Source: Pseudonocardia alni (lineage in GTDB: Bacteria; Actinomycetota; Actinomycetes; Mycobacteriales; Pseudonocardiaceae). From it: DNA of 64,000 nucleotides. The translations under genes were made by a program, and so were the position numbers. Positions within the stretch are counted from its first letter, which is position 1; each line of letters opens with the position of its first letter. Of the stretch, positions 27,613-36,264 are shown one piece after another. Location: NCBI RefSeq assembly GCF_002813375.1, contig NZ_PHUJ01000002.1, forward strand, positions 124,001 through 188,000. Direction: 5' to 3'. The notes under the pieces were generated by a model that saw only the letters and a program-made list of their open reading frames with translations, made no database searches and had not been told where the DNA came from.

Positions 27613-27658
27613 TGGATCGACCAATCCCGGGTGCATAGAGACCAGGAGGCACGACCCG

Positions 27659-27949
27659 ATGAACAGTTTTCCACGGCACCTTCGAGGCCCCAGCACGACC
27701 GAACCCACCCTCATCGCAGTGAGCCTCGGCGGGGGAGCGTTCCTCATGTCCCTGCTCCCGCTCAGCGCTCAGATCACCTCGGTCGCGGCCGTCGCCGGGG
27801 GCGCCGCCGCCATCGGCGCGGTCCGCCGCGAGCTACGGATCCGCCGCCGCCTCCGGGCGCTGGACACGACAGAACCCGCCGCGGCCGCGCCGTCCTCGTC
27901 CGGGTCGCAGCCCGTCGAGGCCCGCACTGTGACGGGGGCGGCGCAGTGA
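27659..27949 (+). CDS. Small membrane protein of the second conjugation module
   Basis: 96 residues with ribosome site CAGGAGG before ATG 27659. Two adjacent hydrophobic helices (TLIAVSLGGGAFLMSLLPL and ITSVAAVAGGAAAIGAV) are followed by an Arg-rich stretch (RRELRIRRRLRAL) and a polar tail, giving an inside-positive hairpin topology. No family is recognised. It begins an apparent operon (27659-32042) with overlapping junctions that leads to a coupling protein, so a transfer-related role such as a spread or channel accessory protein is inferred. Confidence 0.6.
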   Translation: MNSFPRHLRGPSTTEPTLIAVSLGGGAFLMSLLPLSAQITSVAAVAGGAAAIGAVRRELRIRRRLRALDTTEPAAAAPSSSGSQPVEARTVTGAAQ

Positions 27950-28269
27950 GCCGGATCGACGGTACGGCGATGCCCGACACCGTCGCACTGATCAGCGTGA
28001 CCGGCATCGAGCACCAGGTCTCCGACGCCGAGCTCGGCCTCGGGCAGCCCGATGGTCGCTATCGGGCGCTGTGCGACGAGGTGTTCACCGTCGCAGCGCT
28101 CTCAGCGCCTGCAGAGCGCCGCTGCCGCGGCTGCCTCGTCGAACTGGTGCCTCGGCCGGACGAGCACGCAGCGGACAGCCGGAGGCAGCGCCGTTCGGTG
28201 GCCACCTGGGCCCACGCGCTGCTCGGCCGGCTGGCCCGACTCGAGGGGATGGCGCCCTCGTGCTCATGA
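27946..28269 (+). CDS. Hypothetical protein with CxxC zinc-ribbon-like motif
   Basis: 107 residues from GTG 27946, overlapping the previous stop (GTGA). The sequence begins with a beta-rich segment (TVALISVTGIEHQVSDAELG) and continues RYRALCDEVFTVAALSAPAERRCRGCLVEL. The Cys at LCDE plus the CRGC pair recall the short zinc-ribbon of actinobacterial proteins carried by conjugative plasmids. A helical Arg-rich end follows. The operon context suggests a transfer or regulatory accessory, with no known biochemical role. Confidence 0.6.
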   Translation: MSRIDGTAMPDTVALISVTGIEHQVSDAELGLGQPDGRYRALCDEVFTVAALSAPAERRCRGCLVELVPRPDEHAADSRRQRRSVATWAHALLGRLARLEGMAPSCS

Positions 28270-28315
28270 CCGCGAACGCAGTCCCGGCCCGCCGCTGCAC
28301 CTCGATGGAGGAGCG

Positions 28316-29455
28316 ATGACCATCACCAACCCCTCCCGCAACGAGACCGGTGCCTTGGAGCGCTGGATCGCCGCTAGTGACACCACGGACGAGCTCTCGG
28401 CCGTCGTCGACGGACCGGCTGCGCGTCTCGGCCAGGACGGCGAGGAGGCTCCGGCACCGGACGACCGCCTGGTCCGCATGGCCGCGGAGCTGGAGACCGC
28501 ACGCGGCGAGGCCGAGCTGCAGCGTGATCCGGCGTGGCTGGCCCGCCAGTCCCCTGGGGAGATGCGGCGCGAGCGCCGCCTCGCTCGTCAGATCCGTGGC
28601 GGCCGTCGCCGCCAGATCTACACCACCGTCCGCAGCGAGCAGGCTCGCCAGCTCGCACAGGTGCGGGCGGAGAACCGTATCGCCGCGCGCGACGTCAACG
28701 ATCAGATCTGGCACCGCCGCGCGCTCTCGCGCCGACAGCGGATGCTCGATCCGACCTCGCGGCTGGCGAGCCTGCAGCGCGTCACCTCCGCAGCCTCAGC
28801 GGGCCTGATCGCGGTCGCGGTCGCGGGGGTGGCCTGGACCTCGGCCGGGGTGAAGAACGCGCTGGTCGGGCCGGACGGCTCCGCGCTGGCCTACCTGGCC
28901 GAGCCCATCTTCTCCGTCCCCCTGATCGTGCTCATGGCCGTCACCGCGGTGGCCGCCCGGTTCGGCCGGAAGTTCCCCTCGAAGGAGCACCGCACGAAGG
29001 TCTACGCCGTCGAAGCGGGCCTACTGCTGGCGTCGATCGCACTGAACACCTTCCCGGTGCTGTCCATCACCGGAACCTGGCAGGGCGCCACCGTGCTGCT
29101 CGCACACCTGGCGCCCCCGGTGCTCATCCTGATCGCCGTCGTCCTACAGCCTCTCGTGACGGGCTTCCTGGCCGAGATCCTGGTGGAGGTCGGCGAGGAC
29201 GTCACCGGCAACAGCCGCCTCGACGAGGAGACTGTGTCCTTGGTGCGTCTGGCCACCCGTGTCCGGATCGCAGTCGCCTACGGCCGACTCGAGGTGCAGC
29301 CCGCCACCGGGCTGCCGAGCATCACCGCGATCGGCAAGTACCTCGTCCGGGAGAAGGCCGTCGCGCAGCAGGTCCACGCGCTGCTGCAGGAGTGGGGCGA
29401 GGGAGAACGGGCGGTCTCCGCGGCCTCGACCGTCGAGCAGGAGCCGGCCCGATGA
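28316..29455 (+). CDS. Four-helix membrane protein of the second conjugation module
   Basis: 379 residues from ATG 28316 (ribosome site GGAGGAG). Residues 1-150 are soluble, charged and helical (Arg-rich GEMRRERRLARQIRGGRRRQI). Four membrane segments follow at about 165-290 (ASAGLIAVAVAGVAWTSAGV, FSVPLIVLMAVTAVAARFG, VEAGLLLASIALNTFPVL, LAPPVLILIAVVLQPLVTGFL). A helical C-terminal domain ends the protein. The layout resembles plasmid-spread (Spd-like) proteins and DUF2637-type actinobacterial plasmid membrane proteins, but no diagnostic motif is visible. The ATGA overlap with the coupling-protein gene supports a joint role. Confidence 0.6.
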   Translation: MTITNPSRNETGALERWIAASDTTDELSAVVDGPAARLGQDGEEAPAPDDRLVRMAAELETARGEAELQRDPAWLARQSPGEMRRERRLARQIRGGRRRQIYTTVRSEQARQLAQVRAENRIAARDVNDQIWHRRALSRRQRMLDPTSRLASLQRVTSAASAGLIAVAVAGVAWTSAGVKNALVGPDGSALAYLAEPIFSVPLIVLMAVTAVAARFGRKFPSKEHRTKVYAVEAGLLLASIALNTFPVLSITGTWQGATVLLAHLAPPVLILIAVVLQPLVTGFLAEILVEVGEDVTGNSRLDEETVSLVRLATRVRIAVAYGRLEVQPATGLPSITAIGKYLVREKAVAQQVHALLQEWGEGERAVSAASTVEQEPAR

Positions 29456-31245
29456 ACGGGGCGGTGCCCGACGGGCTGCTCACCCTGGGAGTCGTCTGCC
29501 TCGGCCTTCTCGTTACCGCGGGAGCGGTGGCTGCGACGTGGCTGGCCAGCCCCGAGGAACGTCGCCGTCACCAGCGCGCGCTCGCCGGACCGCTGCTCAC
29601 TGCCGTCGCGGCCGTGGGTTCCGTCGTGGTGGCCGGGGCCCCGTCAGCCCTGGTCGCCGCAGCGATGGTCACCGCGTGCGCCGGGGTCCTGCTCTGGTGG
29701 CAGCGCCCTGCGGCGCGGGTGCGGCGGCTCTACGGACACGGCGGGTGGATGGGTGTCCGGTCCTACGTCGAGGCGGCGACCAGGCGCGCCACCCGGGCCG
29801 TGAACCCGCCGGCCCCCCGCGTGGACGGGACCGCCGCACGGCCGGTCAACCGCCATGGCGCCATGCTCGGACGGCTGGTCACCGGCCCCCTCCTCATCAG
29901 GGGTCTTCGTGTCCTCTCGGCGTGGACCCGCGGGATCCTCATGCTGGGTCCTCCTGGCTCGGGCAAGACGTCGATGCTGGTCGGCCTCGTGCTCGATGCT
30001 CCCGGGGCGGCCTACGTCTCCTCGACCAAGACCGAGCTGTTCGACCTCACCGCCGACTTCCGCGCCCAGCACGGCGCGGTGCGGGTCTTCAATCCCACCG
30101 GTCTCGGTGGTCGTCGGTCGACCTTCGCGTGGAACCCCCTCAGCGGCTGTACGGACGGCGCGGTCGCCGACAAGCGGGCCCGGGCGCTGGTCCGCGGCGG
30201 CGGCGGCGCCGCGGGCTCCGGATCCAAGGAGTTCTGGGCGGACAAGGCGTCGGAGATCGTCCGCTGCTACCTGCTCGCCGCGGCGTTGTCCGGGCGGACG
30301 ATGACGAACGTTCAGGCCTGGGCGCAGAACGCCGACGACTCGACCCCGGTCGAGCTGCTGGAGCAGTACGAAGCCGACGTCCCGATGGGGTGGCTCGACA
30401 GCCTGCGCCGCCACCTCAACGCCGCGCCGAACGAGCGCTCCGGCTACTTCGCCGCAGTCCTTCCCGCTGTCAGCTTCATGGACAACGCGACGGTCGCCGA
30501 GGCGTGCACCCCGCGCGACGAGAGCGAGACCGACCTGGCGGAGTTCGTCGCGGGAACCGACACCCTCTACGTCATCGCGGGTGAGGGCGATCGCCGCATC
30601 GCGCCCCTGATCACCGCCCTGACCGAAGCCGTGTTCGAGACGGCCAAGATCGTGGCCGCGACCCGCGGCGGTCGGCTCTCCCCGCCACTGGCGATGTTCC
30701 TCGACGAGGTCGCGAACACCACCCCGGTGCCCCTGGACCACTGGGCCGCGGACTCCCGCGGATGGGGCATCTCGATCGTCGCCGTTCTGCAGGACCTCGC
30801 CCAGCTCAACAGCCGCTGGGGCGACGACGCCGCATCGACGATCTTCAACAACCTGCCGACCAAGGTGGTGCTGCCCGGCGTTGCGAGCAAGGAGGACCTG
30901 GAGCGCCTCGCCTACCTCGCCGGGCCTCGGTGGGATCGGCGCAACGCCGAGGGCGGCGACAAGACCTGGGAGACATCCGAGGTGGTCTCCGGTGGCAACC
31001 TCTACAAGCTGCCCCGCTGGCACGCCTTCGTGGTCGGCATCGGCCCTCAGGCCGCCATCGTTCGCTTCGTGCCCGGCTTCCAGCAGATTCGTCGTGCCCG
31101 GCGGAAGCTCCGCCCGGCTGCCACCGGGTCGATGAGCAGAGGGCCCGGGATGACGGTCCCGCCGGTCCATGATCCGATCCCTGCTCATGAGGAGTGGGCG
31201 CCGGGAGACGAGCCGATCCGCACTCGAGCCGGGGCGATGAGCTGA
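29452..31245 (+). CDS. VirD4/TraG-like type IV coupling protein (second)
   Basis: 597 residues from ATG 29452 (ATGA overlap). Two membrane helices (LLTLGVVCLGLLVTAGAVAA and LLTAVAAVGSVVVAGAPSALVAAAMVTACAGVLLW) are followed by Walker A LGPPGSGKTS (about 165-174), AAYVSSTKTELFDLTADFR, FAWNPLSGC, Walker B PPLAMFLDEVANTTPVP and ISIVAVLQDLAQLNSRWGDDAASTIFNN, the standard VirD4/TraG set. It differs strongly from the coupling protein at 21533 (different P-loop, longer WNPL block), so it is not a recent duplicate. It should dock relaxosome DNA or proteins on a channel. It is followed by a DUF4913-like gene. Confidence 0.9.
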   Translation: MNGAVPDGLLTLGVVCLGLLVTAGAVAATWLASPEERRRHQRALAGPLLTAVAAVGSVVVAGAPSALVAAAMVTACAGVLLWWQRPAARVRRLYGHGGWMGVRSYVEAATRRATRAVNPPAPRVDGTAARPVNRHGAMLGRLVTGPLLIRGLRVLSAWTRGILMLGPPGSGKTSMLVGLVLDAPGAAYVSSTKTELFDLTADFRAQHGAVRVFNPTGLGGRRSTFAWNPLSGCTDGAVADKRARALVRGGGGAAGSGSKEFWADKASEIVRCYLLAAALSGRTMTNVQAWAQNADDSTPVELLEQYEADVPMGWLDSLRRHLNAAPNERSGYFAAVLPAVSFMDNATVAEACTPRDESETDLAEFVAGTDTLYVIAGEGDRRIAPLITALTEAVFETAKIVAATRGGRLSPPLAMFLDEVANTTPVPLDHWAADSRGWGISIVAVLQDLAQLNSRWGDDAASTIFNNLPTKVVLPGVASKEDLERLAYLAGPRWDRRNAEGGDKTWETSEVVSGGNLYKLPRWHAFVVGIGPQAAIVRFVPGFQQIRRARRKLRPAATGSMSRGPGMTVPPVHDPIPAHEEWAPGDEPIRTRAGAMS

Positions 31246-32042
31246 TGAGCAACGACGGGAACCAGGACACCGGCGACGGCTGGGGCCACGAGACCGAGCA
31301 GGAGCTGCAGGACGAGGCCGATGCCGCAGCCGTGCGCCGACACCGCCTGCTGCGTGAGCGGGTCGACGCCGTCGACCGCGACCTCACCGAGCTGCGTGCC
31401 GCGCACGCCGACCTCGCCTCGACGGTGTCGGAGCGGCTCGCGCCGGAGTTGGAGGCGCTCGGGACCGCCGTGACCGCGGAGCTCGAGCAGCTCCGCGGCG
31501 CGGTCACCGAGATGCTGGCCGAGCACGCGAAGGCCGAGAACCCTCCGGTCGACTGGGCGAAGCTCTCCGTCGAGGACGCTAAGGAGCAGTGGGCGACGCT
31601 CGCGCGCTGGGTGGGGGAGGTACTCGTCCCGATCTACGGGATCACGCGCAACGAGCTCCCGGACTGCTGGCCATTGCACTTCACCGCCGTCGTCGAGCTG
31701 TCCTGGCTGCGCAGCGCCCACGTGCAGTCCTATCTGCCCGGCACCCACCCGCACATCACCGCCGAATGGCACACCAGGTGGCGGCCGGCGGTGCTGGCCC
31801 GGCTCGCGGAGATCATCGCGAGCGGCGGAGCGGAGGAACGCTGCGAGCCCGGGAAGCACCAGGGACGGGCCCTGCCCGCCGGGCCGGCGCCTGCCCAGCC
31901 GGGGAGCACACCGCGCAAGATGCTCGCTCTGCCGCAGCACTGGTGGTCGGCCTACCAGATCGGCTTCCATGACGATCTGGCTCGGCGCGCCCGCCGGCAG
32001 GAAACGCCTACCGAGGCGTGGCTCCCGGCTCCGCTGTCGTAG
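31245..32042 (+). CDS. Coiled-coil protein, DUF4913-like
   Basis: 265 residues from ATG 31245, sharing one base with the previous stop. Residues 15-110 form a long coiled coil (AAAVRRHRLLRERVDAVDRDLTELRAAHADLA...). The C-terminal half carries WATLARWVGEVLVPIYGI, ELPDCWPLHFTAVVELSWLRSAHVQSYL and TAEWHTRWRPAVLARL, the W/H-rich pattern of DUF4913 proteins found on actinomycete plasmids and ICEs. The function is unknown. As the last gene before a strong terminator and directly after a coupling protein, it may be an adaptor between coupling protein and substrate. Confidence 0.6.
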   Translation: MSNDGNQDTGDGWGHETEQELQDEADAAAVRRHRLLRERVDAVDRDLTELRAAHADLASTVSERLAPELEALGTAVTAELEQLRGAVTEMLAEHAKAENPPVDWAKLSVEDAKEQWATLARWVGEVLVPIYGITRNELPDCWPLHFTAVVELSWLRSAHVQSYLPGTHPHITAEWHTRWRPAVLARLAEIIASGGAEERCEPGKHQGRALPAGPAPAQPGSTPRKMLALPQHWWSAYQIGFHDDLARRARRQETPTEAWLPAPLS

Positions 32043-32065
32043 TAGCTCGGTCGACACACTCTCTT

Positions 32066-32102
32066 GGCTGATGGGCGGTCCTTCACGGGCCGCCCATCAG
32101 CC
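32066..32102 (+). terminator. Strong terminator hairpin ending the second conjugation module
   Basis: GGCTGATGGGCGG and CCGCCCATCAGCC pair perfectly (13 bp, extendable inward through TCC/GGG) just after the DUF4913-like gene. There is no long T-run, as is common in actinobacteria. Confidence 0.8.
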
Positions 32103-32180
32103 GTTCTGCGCCCATTTCCCGGCCGAAAGCTGCGCTACCCTTGCTCACCGATGCTGTGACGTGGGAAAGGGAGGTGCGCC

Positions 32181-32849
32181 GTGGTCGACACCTCTGCCGC
32201 GCTCTCCCGATCACAGTTCACCACTCCGGATCGCGAGCCTGCAGACAGCGTCGAGCTGTATCTGGCAGCACCACTGACGGTGGGCATCCTTCACACGGAG
32301 GCGCTCCGGGGTGGTCACCGCGATCTCGCCGACGCGGTGGAGCACGCCCACGACACCGGCCTGGCGGCAGCGCTCGACTACCTCTCGGGCGCTGCCCTGC
32401 TCAAGGTCGGGCACCACACGAGGCTCCGGGCCTCGCGCACGTCCGTCGGTGCGTTCGAGGCTGGCGCCATCCCTCTCGCCACGGTGACGCACCTCCTGGT
32501 CGCGGCCCGCGACGGGCGCGTGCTGGGTGACGTTGCGCGGCCGCATCATCACCTGCTCCTGGCCCGCACCGGGGTCGATCACGTGGGCCATGAGTGGCCG
32601 GTCGATCTGGCCGCGGTCTGGGCCGCCGCCCCTGCGATCGTGAGCTGCTACCAGGTCGCGCTGCAGCGCAGCCTGGCCGACAGCATCGGTGTGCGGTGGT
32701 CTCAGCGCGGCGAGTTCGGTTCCGATTTCCCGGAGCTGATCGAGCCCGATCTGACGGGCTACCTGACCGACTACGAGCGCGTCGTGTGCCGGCCTCAGGG
32801 GGCCGGACACGACTTCTGGGATCTGGACGTCGCCGCGTCCCGGGGGTGA
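32181..32849 (+). CDS. Hypothetical protein
   Basis: 222 residues from GTG 32181, with a good ribosome site (GGGAGG seven bases upstream). The sequence is Ala/His-rich and soluble (LYLAAPLTVGILHTEALRGGHRDLADAVEHAHDTG, then LLARTGVDHVGHEWPVDLAAVWAAAPAIV) and ends in an acidic region. No family, signal peptide or membrane helix is recognised. It lies between two terminator-like hairpins and is therefore probably transcribed alone. Codon use and composition look like a real gene. Confidence 0.55.
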   Translation: MVDTSAALSRSQFTTPDREPADSVELYLAAPLTVGILHTEALRGGHRDLADAVEHAHDTGLAAALDYLSGAALLKVGHHTRLRASRTSVGAFEAGAIPLATVTHLLVAARDGRVLGDVARPHHHLLLARTGVDHVGHEWPVDLAAVWAAAPAIVSCYQVALQRSLADSIGVRWSQRGEFGSDFPELIEPDLTGYLTDYERVVCRPQGAGHDFWDLDVAASRG

Positions 32850-32855
32850 CCCCGA

Positions 32856-32891
32856 GACCGGACGATCACACCGGATCGAGGTCGTCCGGTC
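32856..32891 (+). terminator. Terminator-like hairpin
   Basis: GACCGGACGA and TCGTCCGGTC pair perfectly around a 16-base loop, starting seven bases after the stop at 32849. It probably ends transcription of the hypothetical gene, between it and the convergent TetR gene. Confidence 0.55.
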
Positions 32892-33081
32892 CGAGGTCCG
32901 GACGCATACCGCGCCAGCTGGGGTGGCGGAAGCGGCCCTCCGCGGTCCTTAACTGGACTTCGCTGCAAGGCGTCACACTGCGGCCGGAGAGGCCTGTGAG
33001 CTCGGCCGCAGTAGGCCCGGGCCGCGCGGCGCTGAGCGGGTTTTCGCCCAGCTGGTGAGCGCTGGGTTGCTACGTGTGCTG

Positions 33082-33666
33082 TCAACGACGGTCGAGCAGA
33101 TCGAACACAGTCGCCGTGATGAGGTCGGGAGCGTCCGCGGGGGCCACACGGCCAGCAGCGACCTCGGCACCTGCGCCGTGCAGAACCTGATGCAGTACGG
33201 CGATCTGCCACGTCACGGGCGTGTCGTCGCGGAAGGATCCATCGTCGCGGCCGCGTTCGATCAGGGCCTGCACTCGTGCGGCAGGGCTGTCGTGGAGACT
33301 CCTTATCCGCTCGGGAGGCAGCTCGGCCTCGGCGACGGCGACGACAGTCCGCGCCTCGTCGACGAGCCGCCAACTGTTCCTGATCAGTCGCTCGAGCGCG
33401 GCCCGCGGGTCGCCGTCGAGGTCGACCTGCGCCAGCGCCTCGTCGCCCCGCTCGACGACCCTGGCCACGACCGCGTCGACGAGTTCCGTGCGGGACGCGA
33501 AGTGCCCGTAGAGGGTGACCCGACCGATCCCGGCCTGCTTCGCGATCTCGGCCATCGTCGCGCTCGGGCGCGCCGACAGGCAGGTCACCGCCGCGTCCAG
33601 AGCGCGCTCGATGTTGCGGACGGCGTCGGCCCGCTTGGCCCCGACGGCCGCTGTGGTCCTCACCAT
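33082..33666 (-). CDS. TetR-family transcriptional repressor
   Basis: 194 residues with the TetR N-terminal DNA-binding fold (ALDAAVTCLSARPSATMAEIAKQAGIGRVTLYGHFASRTELVDAVV; recognition helix VTLYGHF) and a helical C-terminal ligand domain. It is divergent from an MFS efflux gene, and a perfect pair of inverted 16-bp sites lies in the 85-bp gap. This gives a classic local repressor that is relieved by the drug exported by its neighbour. The ligand is unknown. Confidence 0.92.
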   Translation of the reverse strand: MVRTTAAVGAKRADAVRNIERALDAAVTCLSARPSATMAEIAKQAGIGRVTLYGHFASRTELVDAVVARVVERGDEALAQVDLDGDPRAALERLIRNSWRLVDEARTVVAVAEAELPPERIRSLHDSPAARVQALIERGRDDGSFRDDTPVTWQIAVLHQVLHGAGAEVAAGRVAPADAPDLITATVFDLLDRR

Positions 33667-33677
33667 AACCCCCCACT

Positions 33678-33738
33678 ACCTGAACATCAGTGTATGAGTT
33701 ACGGTACCAGCGCCGAAATCAAACACTGATGTTCAGGT
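33678..33738. promoter_or_regulatory. Paired TetR operators between regulator and efflux gene
   Basis: ACCTGAACATCAGTGT (33678-33693) and its exact reverse complement ACACTGATGTTCAGGT (33723-33738) are separated by 29 bases. Each copy also contains a partial dyad (CTGA-N3-TCAG), so two TetR dimers could bind, one over each divergent promoter. Confidence 0.85.
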
Positions 33739-33751
33739 TAGGAGCGCGTCG

Positions 33752-35149
33752 ATGTACACGTCCGAAGCTCGCCCTCCAACTACTACGGGGGGCCACCCCC
33801 GACGGTGGACGGCCCTGGCACTACTGGGCACGGCCCAGTTCATGCTCATCCTCGACGTCACGGTCGTCGCGGTCGCGCTACCGCAGATGGGCCTTGACCT
33901 CGCGCTGTCGCGTGAAGCGGTGACGTGGGTCGTCGCCGCCTACACGCTCACGTTCGGCGGGCTAATGCTTCTCGGCGGTCGCGGCGCGGACCTGTTCGGC
34001 GCTCGTCCCGTCGTCTACGCCGGACTGTTCGTGTTCAGCGCGGGCTCGCTCATGGCCGGCCTGGCCGACAACGGCGGGGTACTGCTGACCGGACGCGTCG
34101 CCCAGGGGCTGGGGGCGGCGATGCTGTCCCCAGCGGCGCTGTCGGTGGTGGTGCGGCTGTTCAGCGGCGACGAGCGGAACCGGGCGCTGGGGATCTGGTC
34201 CGCGCTCGGGGGCGGAGGCGCCGCTGTGGGAGTCCTGCTCGGCGGGCTGATCACCGCCGGGCCGGGATGGCCGTGGGTGTTCTTCCTCAACATTCCGGTC
34301 GGTTTCATCGTGCTCTTCGGGCTGCTGCGCATCCTGCCGCCGCTGCCGCCGCCGTCCGGGCACCGCCCCGCGCTCGACGTCCTGGGAGCCCTCCTGGTCA
34401 CCGCAGCCACTGGCTCGGCGATCTACGCCCTCACTGTCGCGGGCGAACAGGGGTGGACCAGCGCAGCGACACTGACCACAGCGGTTGCCGCGGTCGTGCT
34501 CTACCTAATGTTCGGGTGGCGCCAGCGGACTACGGAGTCGCCGCTGATGGACCTGGGACTGCTGGCCCGCCGGTCTGTCAGCGCAGGGGTGTTCGTCATC
34601 CTCATCGCCACAGCGCTGATGGTCGCGGTGTTCTTCCTCGGCACCTTCTACTTCCAGCAGTCCGCCGGGCACGGACCTCTGACGACCGGCCTGCTGTTTC
34701 TGCCGATCGCGGTCGCGACCATGACCGGCGCGAACCTCGGCGGACGCCTGATCGCACGACTCGGCGCCCGCGCCCTCGGCGCCGCCGGCATGGTCGTCGC
34801 CGCCGTTGGCCTGCTCGTGCCCGCCCTCTGGCCCACCACCCTCGCGACCACTATTGGGGTTTCATTCGGCGCCTTTGGCATCGGCACGCTGTTCGTGGTC
34901 GCCTCCGCGACTGCGCTGGGCCAGATCGAGGCACACGAGGCGGGCATCGCATCCGGCCTCCTCAGCACGTTCCATGAGTTCGGCGCCTCGGTCGGCGTCG
35001 CGACGGTGTCGAGCATCGCCGCTCTCAGCCTTGCCGCGGGCGCCGGGACCATCGGCTACCAGCAGGCATTCGGCTTCGCGGCGGCAGCAGCGCTGGTTGC
35101 GGCAGGCGTGTCCGCCCTCGCGATCCCCCGGCAGCCCAGTACTCCCTGA
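33752..35149 (+). CDS. MFS drug efflux transporter, DHA2 (EmrB/QacA) type
   Basis: 465 residues with about 13-14 membrane segments. Family signatures are visible: LDVTVVAVALPQMGLDL (motif D1 in TM1), GGRGADLFGARPVVYAGL (motif A) and LGGGGAAVGVLLGGLI...WPWVFFLNIPVG (motif C region in TM5 and the following loop). It couples proton entry to export of cationic or amphipathic compounds across the cytoplasmic membrane. It is regulated by the divergent TetR gene through the inverted operators. The ribosome site is AGGAGCG. Confidence 0.92.
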   Translation: MYTSEARPPTTTGGHPRRWTALALLGTAQFMLILDVTVVAVALPQMGLDLALSREAVTWVVAAYTLTFGGLMLLGGRGADLFGARPVVYAGLFVFSAGSLMAGLADNGGVLLTGRVAQGLGAAMLSPAALSVVVRLFSGDERNRALGIWSALGGGGAAVGVLLGGLITAGPGWPWVFFLNIPVGFIVLFGLLRILPPLPPPSGHRPALDVLGALLVTAATGSAIYALTVAGEQGWTSAATLTTAVAAVVLYLMFGWRQRTTESPLMDLGLLARRSVSAGVFVILIATALMVAVFFLGTFYFQQSAGHGPLTTGLLFLPIAVATMTGANLGGRLIARLGARALGAAGMVVAAVGLLVPALWPTTLATTIGVSFGAFGIGTLFVVASATALGQIEAHEAGIASGLLSTFHEFGASVGVATVSSIAALSLAAGAGTIGYQQAFGFAAAAALVAAGVSALAIPRQPSTP

Positions 35150-35673
35150 TGAAGCTCAAGACCAAGTGCTCTGATCCGGATCACGCCACTGTCGCGAACC
35201 ACGCCCTGCCCACCCGCCCGGAATCCCTCTGCGCCCACAGCCAGCACAGACGCCACGCCGCCGTCGACGAACCCCAGATGGGAACCCGGCGTGACACGGC
35301 ACAGGTCAGGCTGGCCGGTGCGATCTCGCTCCGTGTCGCTCGACCTCGACGTTTCGAGGGTCGGTCCCGATTGCAGCAGCGCATCGTGTCTCGGCCGCGC
35401 GGGCTCCCCAGCCACCAGGCGTGGGGGCGACCCGCTGAGGCTGGCAGCGGACATGGGCGGGTCGGTCACGAGCTTGGCGCCAGAGGACACCAGCGGGTTG
35501 GCCCGCCCCAACTCGAGCGGGCGTGCTCAGGCTTTCGGTCAGCTCTTGGCCGTCGACGCCGGCGGTCAGGGGGCAGGGGCGAGGTGGTGGCTTCGATCAG
35601 GAGAGCGAGCCTCGTGCCTGGGTCTGAACTCCGCGCGCTACCGTGACTGTGGCGTTGGTACGGTTCGGTCACT
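35150..35673. other. Intergenic stretch without a convincing gene
   Basis: Open frames on both strands here are Arg/Gly/His-rich with no ribosome site. The stretch follows the MFS gene and precedes a His-rich ORF. Nothing else was recognised apart from its role as spacer and presumed promoter region. Confidence 0.4.
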
Positions 35674-36165
35674 GTGAGCGAGACCGTCGGTGTGTTGAAG
35701 GCGCGGCATCAGGGCCTCACGACCCGACGGTTTGTCCTTTTTGTCGCTCTGGTCGCGATGGTGCTGGTGTGTGGGCTGCACCCGGCGTCGTCCCACGAGC
35801 CTGAACTCGTTGCCGACGGACCACCGGCGCAGTCCGCGGGACCGCAGCCGTACGCGACAGCTGCGGTCGATCAGCCGTCGGGGCAGCACCATCACGCTGA
35901 GACCGAGGCCGATAGCGGCACCGCGCCGCATTCGGATCACGACGCTCCGGTATGCCACGACGCCGGTGGCCATGACGAGTCGACTCTGACGGCTCGCGGG
36001 GAGCGTCCCGCCGTGCCCGACGTCGTATCAGCAATTGGTATCGCCGTTGGCATGGTGGCTGCACCTCGTGCACCCCCGTGGACGGTAAGCGCGGTCCAGA
36101 CCACACCCGCCCGGCCGGCCGCCGGGCGTGACCACCTGACCTTGGCGCAGATCTCACGGACCTAG
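35674..36165 (+). CDS. His-rich single-pass membrane or exported protein
   Basis: 163 residues from GTG 35674. One hydrophobic helix (FVLFVALVAMVLVCGLHPA, about 20-38) is followed by an extracytoplasmic region with His clusters (SGQHHHAE, HSDHDAPVCHDAGGHDE) and a second weak hydrophobic segment (VVSAIGIAVGMVA). The composition resembles DUF6153-type proteins of actinobacterial copper islands, such as the one at 44534. A metal-binding envelope role is therefore inferred. It precedes the cysteine-synthase-like gene by about 100 bp and may be cotranscribed. Confidence 0.5.
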   Translation: MSETVGVLKARHQGLTTRRFVLFVALVAMVLVCGLHPASSHEPELVADGPPAQSAGPQPYATAAVDQPSGQHHHAETEADSGTAPHSDHDAPVCHDAGGHDESTLTARGERPAVPDVVSAIGIAVGMVAAPRAPPWTVSAVQTTPARPAAGRDHLTLAQISRT

Positions 36166-36264
36166 ATGCGGCCGCCCTGGGGTTATCGCCCCGAGGCGCC
36201 TTCTTCTCGCGTCCCATCACTGCTCCCCGGCGCGGCGTAGCGCTGCGCCTGAATGAGGTCTGGC

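Noticed and set aside
35149..35646. 165-codon plus-strand frame after the MFS gene
   Set aside because: His/Arg/Gly-rich with no helix or strand pattern and no ribosome site; treated as intergenic.
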